Source: Roseomonas sp. OT10 (lineage in GTDB: Bacteria > Pseudomonadota > Alphaproteobacteria > Acetobacterales > Acetobacteraceae). Taken from it: DNA of 64,000 nt. The stretch lies in NCBI RefSeq assembly GCF_020991085.1, contig NZ_CP087719.1, positions 372,001-436,000 on the forward strand, in the 5' to 3' direction. A program made the translations under genes and the position numbers. How positions within the stretch are numbered: the stretch's first letter is position 1; each line of letters opens with the position of its first letter. Shown here piece by piece: positions 43,094 through 52,410 of this stretch. The notes beneath the pieces were generated by a model, which searched no databases, had not been told where the DNA came from, and was given only the letters and a program-made list of their open reading frames with translations.

Positions 43094-43881
43094 CGCCGCG
43101 CCCCGGTCCCTCCGGTGGTCTCTTGGGCGGCCTCGCGCGGGACCTCGGCGGGGCGCTGGCGCTGCTGACCCGGCTGCCCGCCCATCGCCTGCTGCCGATG
43201 CCCGCGGAGGCGGCCGGCTTCGCGCGCGGCGTCTGGGCCTATCCGCTGGTGGGGGCGCTGGCCGGCGCGATCGGCGGCGGGGTCTGGTGGGCGGGCCGGT
43301 CGCTGGGCCTGCCGCCGCTGCCCGCCGCCTGCTGGGCGCTGGCGGCGCTGCTGCTGGCCACCGGCGCCTTCCACGAGGACGGGCTGGCGGACACGGCGGA
43401 CGGCTTCGGCGGCGGCCGCACCCGCGAGCGCAAGCTGGAGATCATGCGCGACAGCCGCATCGGCAGCTACGGCGCCCTGGCGCTGGCGCTCTGCCTGGCG
43501 CTGCGCGGCACGGCCCTGGCCACGCTCTCCGGCCCGGCGGGATGCGCGGCGCTGGTGGCGTCCGGCGCGCTGGGGCGAGGGGCCATCCTGGGGCTGCTGC
43601 GGCTGCTGCCCCCGGCCCGCGCCGACGGGATGGCCGCTGCGCTGGGGCGGCCGGGCGGGGCGGTTCTGGCGGCGGGGCTGGGGCTGGCAGCGCTGCCGGC
43701 CGCGTTGCTGCTGCCCTGGTCCGCCGTGGCGGGGGCGGTGCTGGCGGCGCCGGCAGCCACGCTGGCACTGGCCGCGCTGGCGCGGCGGCAGATCGGCGGG
43801 CATACGGGGGATGTGCTGGGCGCGGGCTCGGTCGTCGCGGAATGCACCGTGCTGAGTCTGCTGGCGGCGCTGGCCGCCTGA
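43090..43881 (+). CDS. cobS: Adenosylcobinamide-GDP ribazoletransferase
   Basis: A 263-residue inner-membrane enzyme joining adenosylcobinamide-GDP and alpha-ribazole, the last assembly step of cobalamin. Motifs: LLTRLPAHR near the start, FHEDGLADTADGFGGG with the metal-binding acidic residues, and RKLEIMRDSRIGSYG. Several hydrophobic segments follow. The GTG start overlaps the cobT stop. The cobinamide kinase (CobU/CobP) is not in this cluster. Confidence 0.95.
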   Translation: MTPRPGPSGGLLGGLARDLGGALALLTRLPAHRLLPMPAEAAGFARGVWAYPLVGALAGAIGGGVWWAGRSLGLPPLPAACWALAALLLATGAFHEDGLADTADGFGGGRTRERKLEIMRDSRIGSYGALALALCLALRGTALATLSGPAGCAALVASGALGRGAILGLLRLLPPARADGMAAALGRPGGAVLAAGLGLAALPAALLLPWSAVAGAVLAAPAATLALAALARRQIGGHTGDVLGAGSVVAECTVLSLLAALAA

Positions 43882-43894
43882 TCCGGGCGGCGGG

Positions 43895-44297
43895 ATGGAA
43901 CTGACCCGTGGTGCTGTGGTGTTCGGGCGTCGGACCGGGAGGGGACGGCGTCCCCTCCCAGACCCTCCCCTGCCGGGGCCACAAGCGGGCCCCGGTCCCC
44001 GCTGAGAGTTGGCTCTACGCGGCTGCCGTCAGCCTGCGGGCTGAACCCTGACGGAGCGCGGACAGGCGGGACTCTAGAATAGCTTCAGAAGGCGTCAGCG
44101 AGGGTAGAGGCCGTACCCGCCGAGGAGCATGGCTCCTCGGCGCTGTGACCCCGTTGCAGGCTGTCCCGCGGCAGCGCCTCTCGGGTCCAGGGCCCGCAGG
44201 GTCCTGGCGGAGTGGGGGTACGGGGGCGAGGCAGCGCCTTGCCCCCGGGCCACGGGCGCCCGTCCGGCAGACGTCAGCGCATCACGCCGCGCGGATG
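43895..44297 (-). repeat. Mosaic hairpin repeat, copy D (convergent gap, reversed)
   Basis: The only one of the five canonical copies in the reverse orientation. On the plus strand it reads GGAGGGGACGGCGTCCCCTCC, then GGCCACAAGCGGGCC, CCGAGGAGC-atg-GCTCCTCGG, ccgcagggtcctggcgg, and ends at GGGCCAC near 44253. The extra block shared with copy C (ccggcagacgtcagcgc) follows. It lies between cobS (plus) and the MarR gene (minus). Confidence 0.85.
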
Positions 44298-44343
44298 AAC
44301 GGCCGGCTGAAGCGCAGGCCTCCGGCCGGGGTCGGCGCTGGCC

Positions 44344-44883
44344 CTACGTCCGGGCCATGACGGCTGCGATCTGGCGCAGGGCGCGGAGGAGGTCCGCCTT
44401 GCCCGCCGCGTCCAGGATGGCGTCGAGGGCCCGTTCGTGCTCCGTGGCATGGACCGCCAGCTCGCGCAGCGCGGCCTCCCCGGCCGCCGTCAGGGACAGC
44501 TCGTAGCTGCGCCGGTTGTTCGCCGGGCGCTGGCGGAGGATCAGTCCCTGGCGCTCCAGCGCGTCCAGGATGGCCGTCAGGGTCGACTTGTCGCGCCCGC
44601 TGGCGGCGCCGAGCGTGGTCTGGGACAGGCCGGGGTTGGCACCGATCAGGACCAGGATGATGAAGTGGCCGGGGCGGGTTTCCAGCCCCTCCACCCGCCG
44701 GGCGAAGGCGGCGAAGGCGATCTCCTGCGCCAGGCGGAGGTGGAAGCCGATCGCGTCCTCCAGCATGCCGAGCCGGATGGGCTCCGCGGGCGTGGCGCGC
44801 GTCGCGGCCGGCGGGGTCACCGCCCGCCGCGCGGTCCTCGTCCTGGGCGGCGCCCGTTCCTTCCGATCCTCCGCACCCCGCAT
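44344..44883 (-). CDS. MarR family transcriptional regulator
   Basis: A 179-residue winged-helix regulator. After a 35-residue basic, Pro/Arg-rich tail comes a helical dimer region (DAIGFHLRLAQEIAFAAFARRV). Then the DNA-binding part is ISQTTL-like (LSQTTLGAASGRDKSTLTAILDALERQGLI) with the wing RQRPANNRRSYELSLT. Close to the SlyA/HpaR-type group. Target unknown; it lies just downstream of the VOC gene on the same strand, and the two may be linked. Confidence 0.9.
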   Translation of the reverse strand: MRGAEDRKERAPPRTRTARRAVTPPAATRATPAEPIRLGMLEDAIGFHLRLAQEIAFAAFARRVEGLETRPGHFIILVLIGANPGLSQTTLGAASGRDKSTLTAILDALERQGLILRQRPANNRRSYELSLTAAGEAALRELAVHATEHERALDAILDAAGKADLLRALRQIAAVMART

Positions 44884-44947
44884 CAGCCCTGCCCGTCGGT
44901 GAGCGTGGAGCGTGCCACGGGATGCCGGAGGTCGAAAGCCGCGGCGG

Positions 44948-45343
44948 TCAGCCCGCCTCCGCCCGCGGCGGGCCGACGAAGTGCAGCCGGTTGCCGAAGG
45001 GGTCGGTGATGGACATCACGCGCTCGCCCCAGGGCGCGTCCTCGATGCCGGGCCGCGCATAGGGGTAGTCCTTCGCCGCCAGCTCGGCCTGCAACGCGTC
45101 CAGCCCCCGGGTGCGGACGCGCAGGGCGGCGCCGGGGCAGCCGTCGCCGTGATGCTCGCTCAGGTGCAGGGTCACGCCGTCGCGCGAGACCTGGGCATAG
45201 AGCGGCATGCCCGGCCCGAAGCGATGCTCCCAGTCCCACTGGAAGCCGAGGAAGCCCAGATAGAACTCCCGCGCCTTCGCCACGTCGAAGATCCGCAGGA
45301 TCGAGGTCACCGGCCCCAGGCCGACCGTGTCATCCGCCGCCAT
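44948..45343 (-). CDS. VOC (glyoxalase/bleomycin-resistance superfamily) protein
   Basis: A 131-residue protein with two beta-alpha-beta-beta-beta modules: SILRIFDVAKAREFYLGFLGFQWDWEHRF and, later, DAPWGERVMSITDPFGNRLHF. This is the form usual in small bacterial 'glyoxalase superfamily' proteins, often antibiotic-binding or dioxygenase-like. The Glu in HLSEHHGDG and in the second module could bind metal. I prefer the ATG at MAADDTVGLGP because a GAGG lies 9 bases before it; another ATG sits three codons upstream. Confidence 0.88.
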   Translation of the reverse strand: MAADDTVGLGPVTSILRIFDVAKAREFYLGFLGFQWDWEHRFGPGMPLYAQVSRDGVTLHLSEHHGDGCPGAALRVRTRGLDALQAELAAKDYPYARPGIEDAPWGERVMSITDPFGNRLHFVGPPRAEAG

Positions 45344-45418
45344 GCTTCGCATCCTCGCCGATCCGAACCGCCCCTGAGGCTGAACGCGCGCCGGCGGCGT
45401 CCGGCGGCAGCCCGGCCC

Positions 45419-46924
45419 CTACAGATCCACGCCGCTGTAGGAGGCGTTGAAGGATTTGTTGCACAGGGGGAAGTCGGCGACGATGTTGCCCTCGATGGCG
45501 GCCTCCAGCAGCGGCCAGTGCAGCCAGCTCGCGTCGCGCGGGAAGACGGCGCGGATCAGCCCCGCCTCGTCCAGCGCGAGCCAGTGCAGCGCCTCGCCGC
45601 GGAAGGCCTCGACCATCCCCACGCCCTCGCCCGCCCGCGCCGGCAGCGGCACCGCGATCTCGCCCGGCTCCAGCAGGGCGACGATTTGCGGCACGAGCGC
45701 CAGGCTCTCGCGCAGCTCCGCGACGCGCACGCGCACCCGCGCATCCACGTCGCCGGCGCCGAGGACCGGGCGTGCCGCCAGCCCGAGGCGGTGATAGGGC
45801 GCATGGGGCCGCGCCGTCCGCGCGTCGAAGGCGCGGCCGGAGGCGCGGCCGACCGGCCCCCCCGCCGCGTAGAGCGCCGCCCGTTCCGGGCGCACCACGC
45901 CCGTCCCGACCATGCGGTCCTGCAGGCTGGCATGCTCCTCGTAGATCGCGAGCAGCTTCGGCACGTCGCGCGCGGCGGCCTCCGCCGCCGCGAGGATCGC
46001 CGCCGCCCCCTCCGCCGTCAGCTCCGCGGCGACGCCGCCGGGGACCACGCGATCCATCATCAGCCGGTGGCCGAAGGCGGCCTCGCAGGCACGCAGGATG
46101 CCCTCGCGCAGCCAGCCGCAGCGCGCGTGCGGATAGGCGAAGGCGGCGTCGTTGCAGATGAAGCCCCAGTCGTTCAGGTGGTTCGCCGTCCGCTCCAGCT
46201 CCGCCATCAGCGCGCGCAGCAGCAGGGCGCGCGGCGGCACCTCGGCCTCCGCCGCCGCCTCCGCCGCCATCGCGAAGGCCCAGCCATGCGCCACGGTGGA
46301 ATCGCCGGACAGCCGCGCCGCGAAGCGCGCCGCGGCGCGCGGCGACTTGCCCAGCATCAGCCCCAGCGTGCCCTTGTGGGCATAGCCGAGCCGTGCCTCC
46401 AGCCGGACCACGATCTCGCCCTGCACGTGGAAGCGGAAATGCCCCGGCTCGATCACCCCGGCATGCACCGGGCCGACGGCGATCTGGTGGATGCCCTCAC
46501 CCTCGGCCGGCAGGAACGTCATCTGCGGCGGCGGGGCGGAACGTCGCACCGGGTGCTCCGACAGGGGCGCGTCGAACAGCCACCGGCCGTGGTCCAGCCA
46601 GGGGCGGGAATCCACCGCGCCCGTCGCCTCCAGCCCCCACAGGTCGCGCACCGCCCGTTCGAACAGCGCCGCCCCCGGCCGGGCCGGGGAGAGCGCGGCA
46701 TAGCGCCCCTCGCGCGCCGGGGAGGAGGCGAGGCGGAGCGCCGCCTCCGCCTCGTCCCAGAAGGCCGCGTGCACCATCCCCGGCTCGGCCCAGAGGCCCA
46801 GCAGCGCCATCTCCGGCTGCGCCTCCAGCGCGGCGGGGAGGAGCGCCCAGTCCTCCACGGTCAGGACGTGCCGCACGCCGCTCCGGCGACCGGCGGCGAG
46901 GAGGCGGGTGGCGGGGCCGGTCAT
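45419..46924 (-). CDS. Hydrogenase-4-like large subunit (NuoCD-like), lacking NiFe ligands
   Basis: A 501-residue fusion of a NuoC-like domain (residues 1-140) and a NuoD/hydrogenase-large-subunit domain, as in HyfG/HycE. Where true hydrogenases carry R-x-C-G-x-C, this reads ARLSGDSTVAHGWAF, and the C-terminal CxxC is replaced by DFPLCNKSFNASYSG with a single Cys. It should therefore not bind NiFe; this is the 'energy-converting hydrogenase-related' (Ehr) form. The start overlaps the HyfF-like stop (ATGA). No NuoB-like small subunit follows, which is unusual. Confidence 0.88.
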   Translation of the reverse strand: MTGPATRLLAAGRRSGVRHVLTVEDWALLPAALEAQPEMALLGLWAEPGMVHAAFWDEAEAALRLASSPAREGRYAALSPARPGAALFERAVRDLWGLEATGAVDSRPWLDHGRWLFDAPLSEHPVRRSAPPPQMTFLPAEGEGIHQIAVGPVHAGVIEPGHFRFHVQGEIVVRLEARLGYAHKGTLGLMLGKSPRAAARFAARLSGDSTVAHGWAFAMAAEAAAEAEVPPRALLLRALMAELERTANHLNDWGFICNDAAFAYPHARCGWLREGILRACEAAFGHRLMMDRVVPGGVAAELTAEGAAAILAAAEAAARDVPKLLAIYEEHASLQDRMVGTGVVRPERAALYAAGGPVGRASGRAFDARTARPHAPYHRLGLAARPVLGAGDVDARVRVRVAELRESLALVPQIVALLEPGEIAVPLPARAGEGVGMVEAFRGEALHWLALDEAGLIRAVFPRDASWLHWPLLEAAIEGNIVADFPLCNKSFNASYSGVDL

Positions 46925-48354
46925 CGCGCCAGCACCGACGCCGCCTCGGCCAGCAGCGGCGGCGCGGCGAGGCCGAGCAGGGCGGCCAGCGCCAGGTGCC
47001 CCCAGATCGGCACGAGGACCGCCCAGCCGCCCAGCGCCGGGGTGCCCATCGGCGCGCGGTCGGGGGTCGCCGGGCCGAGGCAGAGGGCCTGCATGGCGGC
47101 GGCCAGCGCGGTGGCGGCGACGAGCAGGCCGAGGCCGAGGGGCAGCAGCAGCCAGGGCGCGGTGCGTCCCGTGGCGAGGGCCATGCCGGTCTCCGAGGCG
47201 AAGAGGGCGAAGGGCGGCAGCCCGGCGAGGCCCGCGACGGCGAGGGCCAGCCCCCAGCCGAGCGCGGGGGCGGAGGCGGCGAGGCCGGTCAGGTCGGCCA
47301 GCTTCTGGCTGCCCTTGAGCGCGATGGCGCGGCCCAGGGCGAAGAAGACCGCGCCCTTCAGCAGGGTGTGGCCGGCCATGTGCAGCACCCCGGCCAGCGG
47401 CGCGCCGATGCCGAAGGCGAAGGTGGCGAGGCCCATCTGCTCGATGCTGCTCCAGCCGAAGAGGCGGCGTGCGTCGCGGCGGCGCCACAGGGCGAGCGAG
47501 GCGAGGCCCAGCGAGAGCAGCCCCAGCCCGGCCAGGAAGGGGCCGGTGGGCACGGCGCCGGGGCTGGCGTCGATCACCGCGCAGACCCGCAGCAGCGCAT
47601 GCAGCGCGGCGTTGGGCAGCAGGCCGGAGAGCACGGCGGTCAGCGCCACCGGCCCCTCGGCATGGGCATCGGGCAGCCAGGCGTGCATGGGCACCAGCCC
47701 GGCCTTGGTGCCGTAGCCGACCAGCAGGAAGACGAAGGCGAGGCTGAGCAGCCCGGGGTCGGTCTCCGGCGCCGCCGCCATCAGCGCGCCCCAGGACAGG
47801 CGGTCGGCCGCCGCCGGCACCGCGCCCTCGGCCGCGAGCGCCAGCACCACGGTGCCGAACAGCGCCAGCGCGATGCCGACGCCGCAGAGGACGAGGAACT
47901 TCCACGCGGCCTCGATGGCGGCGGGGGTGCGGTGGATGGCGATGATGGGGGCGGTGGCGAGGGTGGCGGTCTCGATCGCCACCCAGGTCACGGCCAGGTG
48001 GTCCGCCAGCAGGGCCAGGTGGTGCCCGCCCAGGAAGATCTGGAAGGCGGCGTGGTAGAGCCGCGTCTCGCGCCGGTCGAAGCCTTCCTCCGGCAGCGTG
48101 GCGGCGGAGTAGACGGCGGTCGTCAGCCCGACGAAGGCGCCGGTCAGCAGCAGCCACAGGTTCAGCGCGTCCAGCCGCAGCACGCCCACGACGCCGCGCG
48201 GCGCGCCGAGCAGGGCGAGGGCGGCGAGCAGGGCCAGCGCCGCCGCCGCCACGTTCCCCAGCGCCGCCGGCCGCGCGCGCGGCGCCATGGCCAGGAGGAC
48301 GGCCGCCAGGAAGGGGATCGCGACGGGCAGCCAGGGCAGCAGGGAGGAGGTCAT
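46921..48354 (-). CDS. hyfF: Hydrogenase-4 subunit F-like antiporter-type membrane protein
   Basis: A 477-residue protein with about 14 hydrophobic segments, homologous to NuoL/M/N and Mrp antiporter subunits. Key residues of the proton path are present: Glu in ALTWVAIETATLAT-like AVTWVAIETATLA, Lys in WKFLVLCGVG, Lys/His in GYGTKAGLVPMHAWLPDAHAEGP, and HTLLKGAVFF. It likely pumps H+ or Na+ as part of the membrane arm. It overlaps the genes on either side by 4 bases. Confidence 0.9.
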   Translation of the reverse strand: MTSSLLPWLPVAIPFLAAVLLAMAPRARPAALGNVAAAALALLAALALLGAPRGVVGVLRLDALNLWLLLTGAFVGLTTAVYSAATLPEEGFDRRETRLYHAAFQIFLGGHHLALLADHLAVTWVAIETATLATAPIIAIHRTPAAIEAAWKFLVLCGVGIALALFGTVVLALAAEGAVPAAADRLSWGALMAAAPETDPGLLSLAFVFLLVGYGTKAGLVPMHAWLPDAHAEGPVALTAVLSGLLPNAALHALLRVCAVIDASPGAVPTGPFLAGLGLLSLGLASLALWRRRDARRLFGWSSIEQMGLATFAFGIGAPLAGVLHMAGHTLLKGAVFFALGRAIALKGSQKLADLTGLAASAPALGWGLALAVAGLAGLPPFALFASETGMALATGRTAPWLLLPLGLGLLVAATALAAAMQALCLGPATPDRAPMGTPALGGWAVLVPIWGHLALAALLGLAAPPLLAEAASVLAR

Positions 48355-49037
48355 CCGCGCTCGCCGCGATGCAGGTCGAGCGCCGCCGTGTCCAGCCCGC
48401 CCAGGCTGTGGCGCATGCGGTGGGCGAAGAAGGCCGCGACCATGGCCAGCGCCAGCACCAGGGCGGCGAGCGACAGCTCCACCGTCAGCGGCATGCCCGG
48501 CACGCCGATCGCGGCCAGGATCAGCCCGTTCTCCAGGCTCAGCAGGCCGACCGCCTGGCTGACCGCGTTGCGCCGCGTCAGCATCATCAGCACGCCCAGC
48601 AGCAGGACGGACAGCGCGATCGCCAGATCCTCGCGCGCCAGCGCCCCGGCGGCGCGGCCGGTCGCCGGGAGGACGGCCAGCACGGCCAGCGCCACCAGCG
48701 CCACCCCCGCCACCATCGACGGCACGATGCCCAGCGCCGGCTCCACCTGCCGGTGCAGATCGAGGCGCCGCACCAGCGCGTGCAGCCCCGCCGGGATCAG
48801 CGCCGCCTTGGCGACCAGCGCGATGGCGGCGGTGAGGTAGAGCCCGACCTCGCCCTGCACCCAGCCCTGCCAGGCCGCGGCCGCGGCCAGCACCGCGCCC
48901 TGGGTCGCGAAGGCGTTGATCACCGCGGCCGTGCGCCGCTGGTAGAGCAGCAGGAAGGAGCAGAGCAGCACGCCCCCCGCCAGCAGGTGCGCGACGTCGT
49001 AGGGGAGGTGGCCGAAGCGCAGCCCTGGCTCCATCAT
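48351..49037 (-). CDS. hyfE: Hydrogenase-4 component E-like membrane protein
   Basis: A 228-residue hydrophobic protein of the HyfE type, the NuoK-like small membrane subunit with extra helices. VGLLSLENGLILAA carries the conserved Glu of NuoK-type helices. It overlaps hyfF by 4 bases and follows hyfC by 10. Confidence 0.87.
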   Translation of the reverse strand: MMEPGLRFGHLPYDVAHLLAGGVLLCSFLLLYQRRTAAVINAFATQGAVLAAAAAWQGWVQGEVGLYLTAAIALVAKAALIPAGLHALVRRLDLHRQVEPALGIVPSMVAGVALVALAVLAVLPATGRAAGALAREDLAIALSVLLLGVLMMLTRRNAVSQAVGLLSLENGLILAAIGVPGMPLTVELSLAALVLALAMVAAFFAHRMRHSLGGLDTAALDLHRGERG

Positions 49038-49047
49038 GCCGACCCCA

Positions 49048-50007
49048 TCACGCGATCCCCGTGCTGACGAAGAGCAGCACCGCGCCCAGCAGCGCCAGCA
49101 GCAGCGCCGCGCCGAGGAACTCCGGCACGCGGAAGACGCGCATCTTGGCGATGGCGCTCTCGAACACCGCCAGCCCGGTGCAGAGCACGGCGACCTTCGC
49201 GGCCCAGGCCAGGGCGCCGATGCCCCAGGCGAGCGGCCCCGCCCCGGCCGGCGCGGTGCCGAAGGGCAGGAAGACCGCGCTGAGCAGGGACATCCAGAGC
49301 AGCAGCTGCAGCGCCGCCTGGAACTCCCACAGCGCGAGGTGGCGCCCCGAGGCCTCCAGCAGCATCGCCTCGTGCACCATGGTCAGCTCCAGATGCGTCG
49401 CCGGGTTGTCCACCGGGATGCGCGCGTTCTCGGCCAGGGCCAGCGTCACCAGGGCGACGAGGCAGAGCGCCAGCGACACCCGCACCCCCTGCGCCCCCTC
49501 CTGGAAGACAGTGCCCAGCATGTCGAGGTTCGTCCCCCCCGACAGGATCGCGAAGGTCAGGGCGCAGAGCAGCAGCGCCGGCTCGGCCAGGGCGGCGAAG
49601 GCCATCTCCCGCCCCGCGCCCAGCCCGCCGAAGGCCGTCCCCGCATCCAGCCCCGCCAGCGCCAGCGCGCAGCGCGCGAGCGCCAGCAGCCCGGCGATCA
49701 GGATCAGGTCCGCGGCCGGCGCCAGCAGCATCCCGTGCGCCAGCGTCGGCACCAGCATCGCCGCCGCCAGCGTGGCCGCCGCGGCGAGGTAGGGCGCCAC
49801 CCGCGTGACGGCGGAGGACCCTTCGGCCAGCACCGGCCGCTTGCGCAGCAGCTTCGCCAGGTCCCGCCAGGGCTGCCACGGCACCGCGCCGCGCCGGCCC
49901 GTCAGCCGCGCCTTCACCCAGCGCGTCAGCCCCGTCGCCAGCGGGGCCACGGCGATCATGAGGGCGAGGTGCAGGAGCTGCGTCGCCAGTCCGGAGAGGA
50001 GCGTCAT
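49048..50007 (-). CDS. hyfC: NuoH-like membrane subunit (HyfC type)
   Basis: A 319-residue membrane protein related to NuoH/HycD, the subunit joining the soluble and membrane arms. Motifs: GLTRWVKARLTGRRGAVPWQPW, RDLAKLLRKRPV, and the acidic loop NARIPVDNPATHLELTMVHEA, which includes the conserved Glu residues. It is separated from the HyfB-like gene upstream by a 292-base repeat, an unusual gap inside such an operon. Confidence 0.9.
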   Translation of the reverse strand: MTLLSGLATQLLHLALMIAVAPLATGLTRWVKARLTGRRGAVPWQPWRDLAKLLRKRPVLAEGSSAVTRVAPYLAAAATLAAAMLVPTLAHGMLLAPAADLILIAGLLALARCALALAGLDAGTAFGGLGAGREMAFAALAEPALLLCALTFAILSGGTNLDMLGTVFQEGAQGVRVSLALCLVALVTLALAENARIPVDNPATHLELTMVHEAMLLEASGRHLALWEFQAALQLLLWMSLLSAVFLPFGTAPAGAGPLAWGIGALAWAAKVAVLCTGLAVFESAIAKMRVFRVPEFLGAALLLALLGAVLLFVSTGIA

Positions 50008-50009
50008 GG

Positions 50010-50299
50010 GAAGCAGGGCGCCCGGTCCCCGGGGGAGGCGTCGCCTCCCCCGCTACCCCATCCGCCGGGGGCGGGCCGGCACCAGGATCCCGGCGGGGTT
50101 CCGCCATCCGGGGGCCGCGTCGCGGAGAGCCCGGATGGCGGGATATCCGGGCCGCGCGGGCCGTGGCCGCCGTCGCCGGGGAGCCAGGCTCCCCGGCGTG
50201 CGACGCCTCTGTGAATGGGGGTCCAGGGACCTCGCTCCCGGCGGATGGGGGGGGCGGGGGGCAAGGCGGAGCCTTCCCCCCGGGGGCCGGCGCCGCGCC
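50010..50299. repeat. Divergent mosaic hairpin repeat H inside the hydrogenase-4-like operon
   Basis: A hairpin chain: GGGGGAGGC-gtc-GCCTCCCCC, then CCGGGGAGCCAGGCTCCCCGG (perfect stem), a 'gggggtccagggacctcgctcc' block like the outer arm of repeat G, and a final ggggcaaggcggagccttcccc hairpin. It lies between the HyfB-like and HyfC-like genes. No gene is visible in it. Confidence 0.65.
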
Positions 50300-52336
50300 T
50301 CACGCCCGCCCCCCCAGCCACGTCACCAGCGCGAGCAGGACCAGCAGGCCCGCGAAGGCCATCCCCAGGCATTGCCGCGCCGAGAGGTCGCGCAGGCGCT
50401 CGGCGCGGGCGGCCAGGGTGTCGCGCAGCCGGGCCAGCGGTTCGAGCAGGTGGCGAAGGGAGGGATCGGCGAAGCCGGCCAGCAGCCGGGCCGGCTGCGG
50501 GCTGCCGGGGGCGGCGGGTTCGACGCGCTCGCGCGCGGAGAGCAGGCTGGTGCTCAGCATCCGGCGCAGCGGCTGACTGAGGCCCTCGGCGCTCGGCTGC
50601 GTGGCGGGATCGCCGAAGGGCAGGTGCGGCGGCGGGGCCTGGAAGCCGCAATCCCAGGCCGGCGCCACCACCGGCTCCGGCGCGCCGCGCAGCCGCACCG
50701 CCCAGGCCAGCAGGGCGGCGGCCATGGCCAGCAGCAGCGCGGCGGCGAGCGGCCAGTAGACGCCCGTCCCGTCGCCCGCCGCCACGGACCAGGGGCCGAC
50801 GCGCTCCTCCATGCCGCTGCCGGTCAGCCGGTGCAGGGCAGGGGTGGCGAGGCCGAGCAGCGGCCCCGGCAGCAGGCCGAGCCCGGCGGCCAGCGCCGCC
50901 AGCCCGGCCAGGGCGGCGGCGGCGGGGCCATGGGCGTCGGCGGCGCCCGCGGTCCGCGGATGGCGCGGGCGGCCGAGGAAGGCGAGGCCGACGAAGCGCA
51001 CCATCGCCGCGGCCGCCAGCGCCGCGGACAGCGCCACCACCGCCAGGGCGCCGGCCAGCACCACCTGCATCCCCACCTGCCCCAGCCGCCAGCCGCCGAT
51101 CAGCGCCTGCAGCAGCAGCCATTCCGAGGCGAAGCCGGAGAGCGGCGGCAGGGCCGCGGCCGCGGCGGCGCCGAGCAGGGCGCAGCAGCCCGCGAGCGGC
51201 ATGGGGTGGATCAGCCCGCCCAGCCGGTCCAGCGCACGGCTGCCGGCGGCATGGGCGACCTCGCCCGCGACGAGGAAGAGCAGGGTCTTGAACAGGGCGT
51301 GGAACAGGGCGTGCAGCAGCGCGGCGCCGGCGGCGAGCGCCGCCAGGGGCGCGAGGTCGGCGCCGCGGAACATGGCGGCGAGGCCGAGGCCGGTCGCGAT
51401 CAGCCCGACATTCTCGATGGTCGAGCAGGCCAGCAGGGTCTTCACGTCGCCTTCCAGATTCGCCCGCAGCGCCCCCAGCAGCGCCGAGCCCACCCCGAGC
51501 GCCACCAGCGGGACGCCCCACCAGGCGGGCTGGGCCGGCCCGCAGAGGTCGAGCAGCAGCCGCGCCAGCACGTAGAGCGCGACCTTGGTCATCGCCCCCG
51601 ACATCAGCGCCGAGACGTGGCTGGGCGCCGCCGGATGGGCCAGCGGCAGCCAGGCGTGCAGCGGCACCAGCCCCGCCTTGGCGCCCGCCCCGGCGGTGAC
51701 CAGCAGCAGGATCGCCACGGCGCGCCAGCCGTCGGGCGGGGCCTCGCGCAGCGCGGCGAAGGAGAGGGCGCCCGCGGGGATGGCCAGCAGCGCCAGGGCC
51801 GCCAGCAGGCAGGCGCCCGAGAAGAGGGCGAAGGCGAGGTAGAGCCGGGCGGCCGCCCGGTTCTCCGCGCGCTGGTGGTCCGCCGCGACCAGGACCCAGG
51901 AGGCGAGCGACATCGCCTCGAAGCCCAGCAGCAGCGTCAGCCCATCCCCGGCGCCGAGCGCCAGCGCCATGCCCGCGAGGAAGAGCGGCAGCGGCACCAG
52001 GCGGCGCGGCGACTCCGCCGGGGCGTGCGACAGCGCCCAGAGGCAGGCGGCGAGGGCGGCGAGGCCGAGGAGGAGCAGGAACCAGCCCGAGAGCGCGTCG
52101 GGCGCCAGCAGCGGTCCGGCCGCGCCGTCCATCCCCGCCAGCGGGAAGGCCGGCGCGATGGGCAGCGGCGCCGCGGCGGGCAGCAGCAGGGCCGCCACGC
52201 CCAGGCCGGCCAGCGCCGCGCCGCCCAGGGCACAGCCGGCGAGGACGAGCCGCGCCGCCGGGAGGCCACCCCGCCAGGCGCCCAGCGGGGCGAGGAGAAC
52301 CAGCGCGGCGATCACGAGGGCGAGCAGGGTCGGCAC
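50300..52336 (-). CDS. hyfB: Hydrogenase-4 subunit B-like antiporter-type membrane protein
   Basis: A 678-residue protein with about 14-16 hydrophobic segments, NuoL-like. GFEAMSLASWVLVAADH, AGAGAKAGLVPLHAWLPLAHPAAPSH and HALFHALFKTLLFLVAGEV carry the conserved Glu, Lys and His residues of antiporter-type subunits. The GTG start (VPTLLALVIAALV) is at the first membrane segment. It is the first gene of the five-gene Ehr-like set and is divergent from the TRAP operon. Confidence 0.9.
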   Translation of the reverse strand: MPTLLALVIAALVLLAPLGAWRGGLPAARLVLAGCALGGAALAGLGVAALLLPAAAPLPIAPAFPLAGMDGAAGPLLAPDALSGWFLLLLGLAALAACLWALSHAPAESPRRLVPLPLFLAGMALALGAGDGLTLLLGFEAMSLASWVLVAADHQRAENRAAARLYLAFALFSGACLLAALALLAIPAGALSFAALREAPPDGWRAVAILLLVTAGAGAKAGLVPLHAWLPLAHPAAPSHVSALMSGAMTKVALYVLARLLLDLCGPAQPAWWGVPLVALGVGSALLGALRANLEGDVKTLLACSTIENVGLIATGLGLAAMFRGADLAPLAALAAGAALLHALFHALFKTLLFLVAGEVAHAAGSRALDRLGGLIHPMPLAGCCALLGAAAAAALPPLSGFASEWLLLQALIGGWRLGQVGMQVVLAGALAVVALSAALAAAAMVRFVGLAFLGRPRHPRTAGAADAHGPAAAALAGLAALAAGLGLLPGPLLGLATPALHRLTGSGMEERVGPWSVAAGDGTGVYWPLAAALLLAMAAALLAWAVRLRGAPEPVVAPAWDCGFQAPPPHLPFGDPATQPSAEGLSQPLRRMLSTSLLSARERVEPAAPGSPQPARLLAGFADPSLRHLLEPLARLRDTLAARAERLRDLSARQCLGMAFAGLLVLLALVTWLGGRA

Positions 52337-52410
52337 GCCTGGACGATAGCAGCCGGGGGCGGGACGGCCAGGGTACAACCGGGATCGCCGCCGGGGACGA
52401 AACGCGCGAT

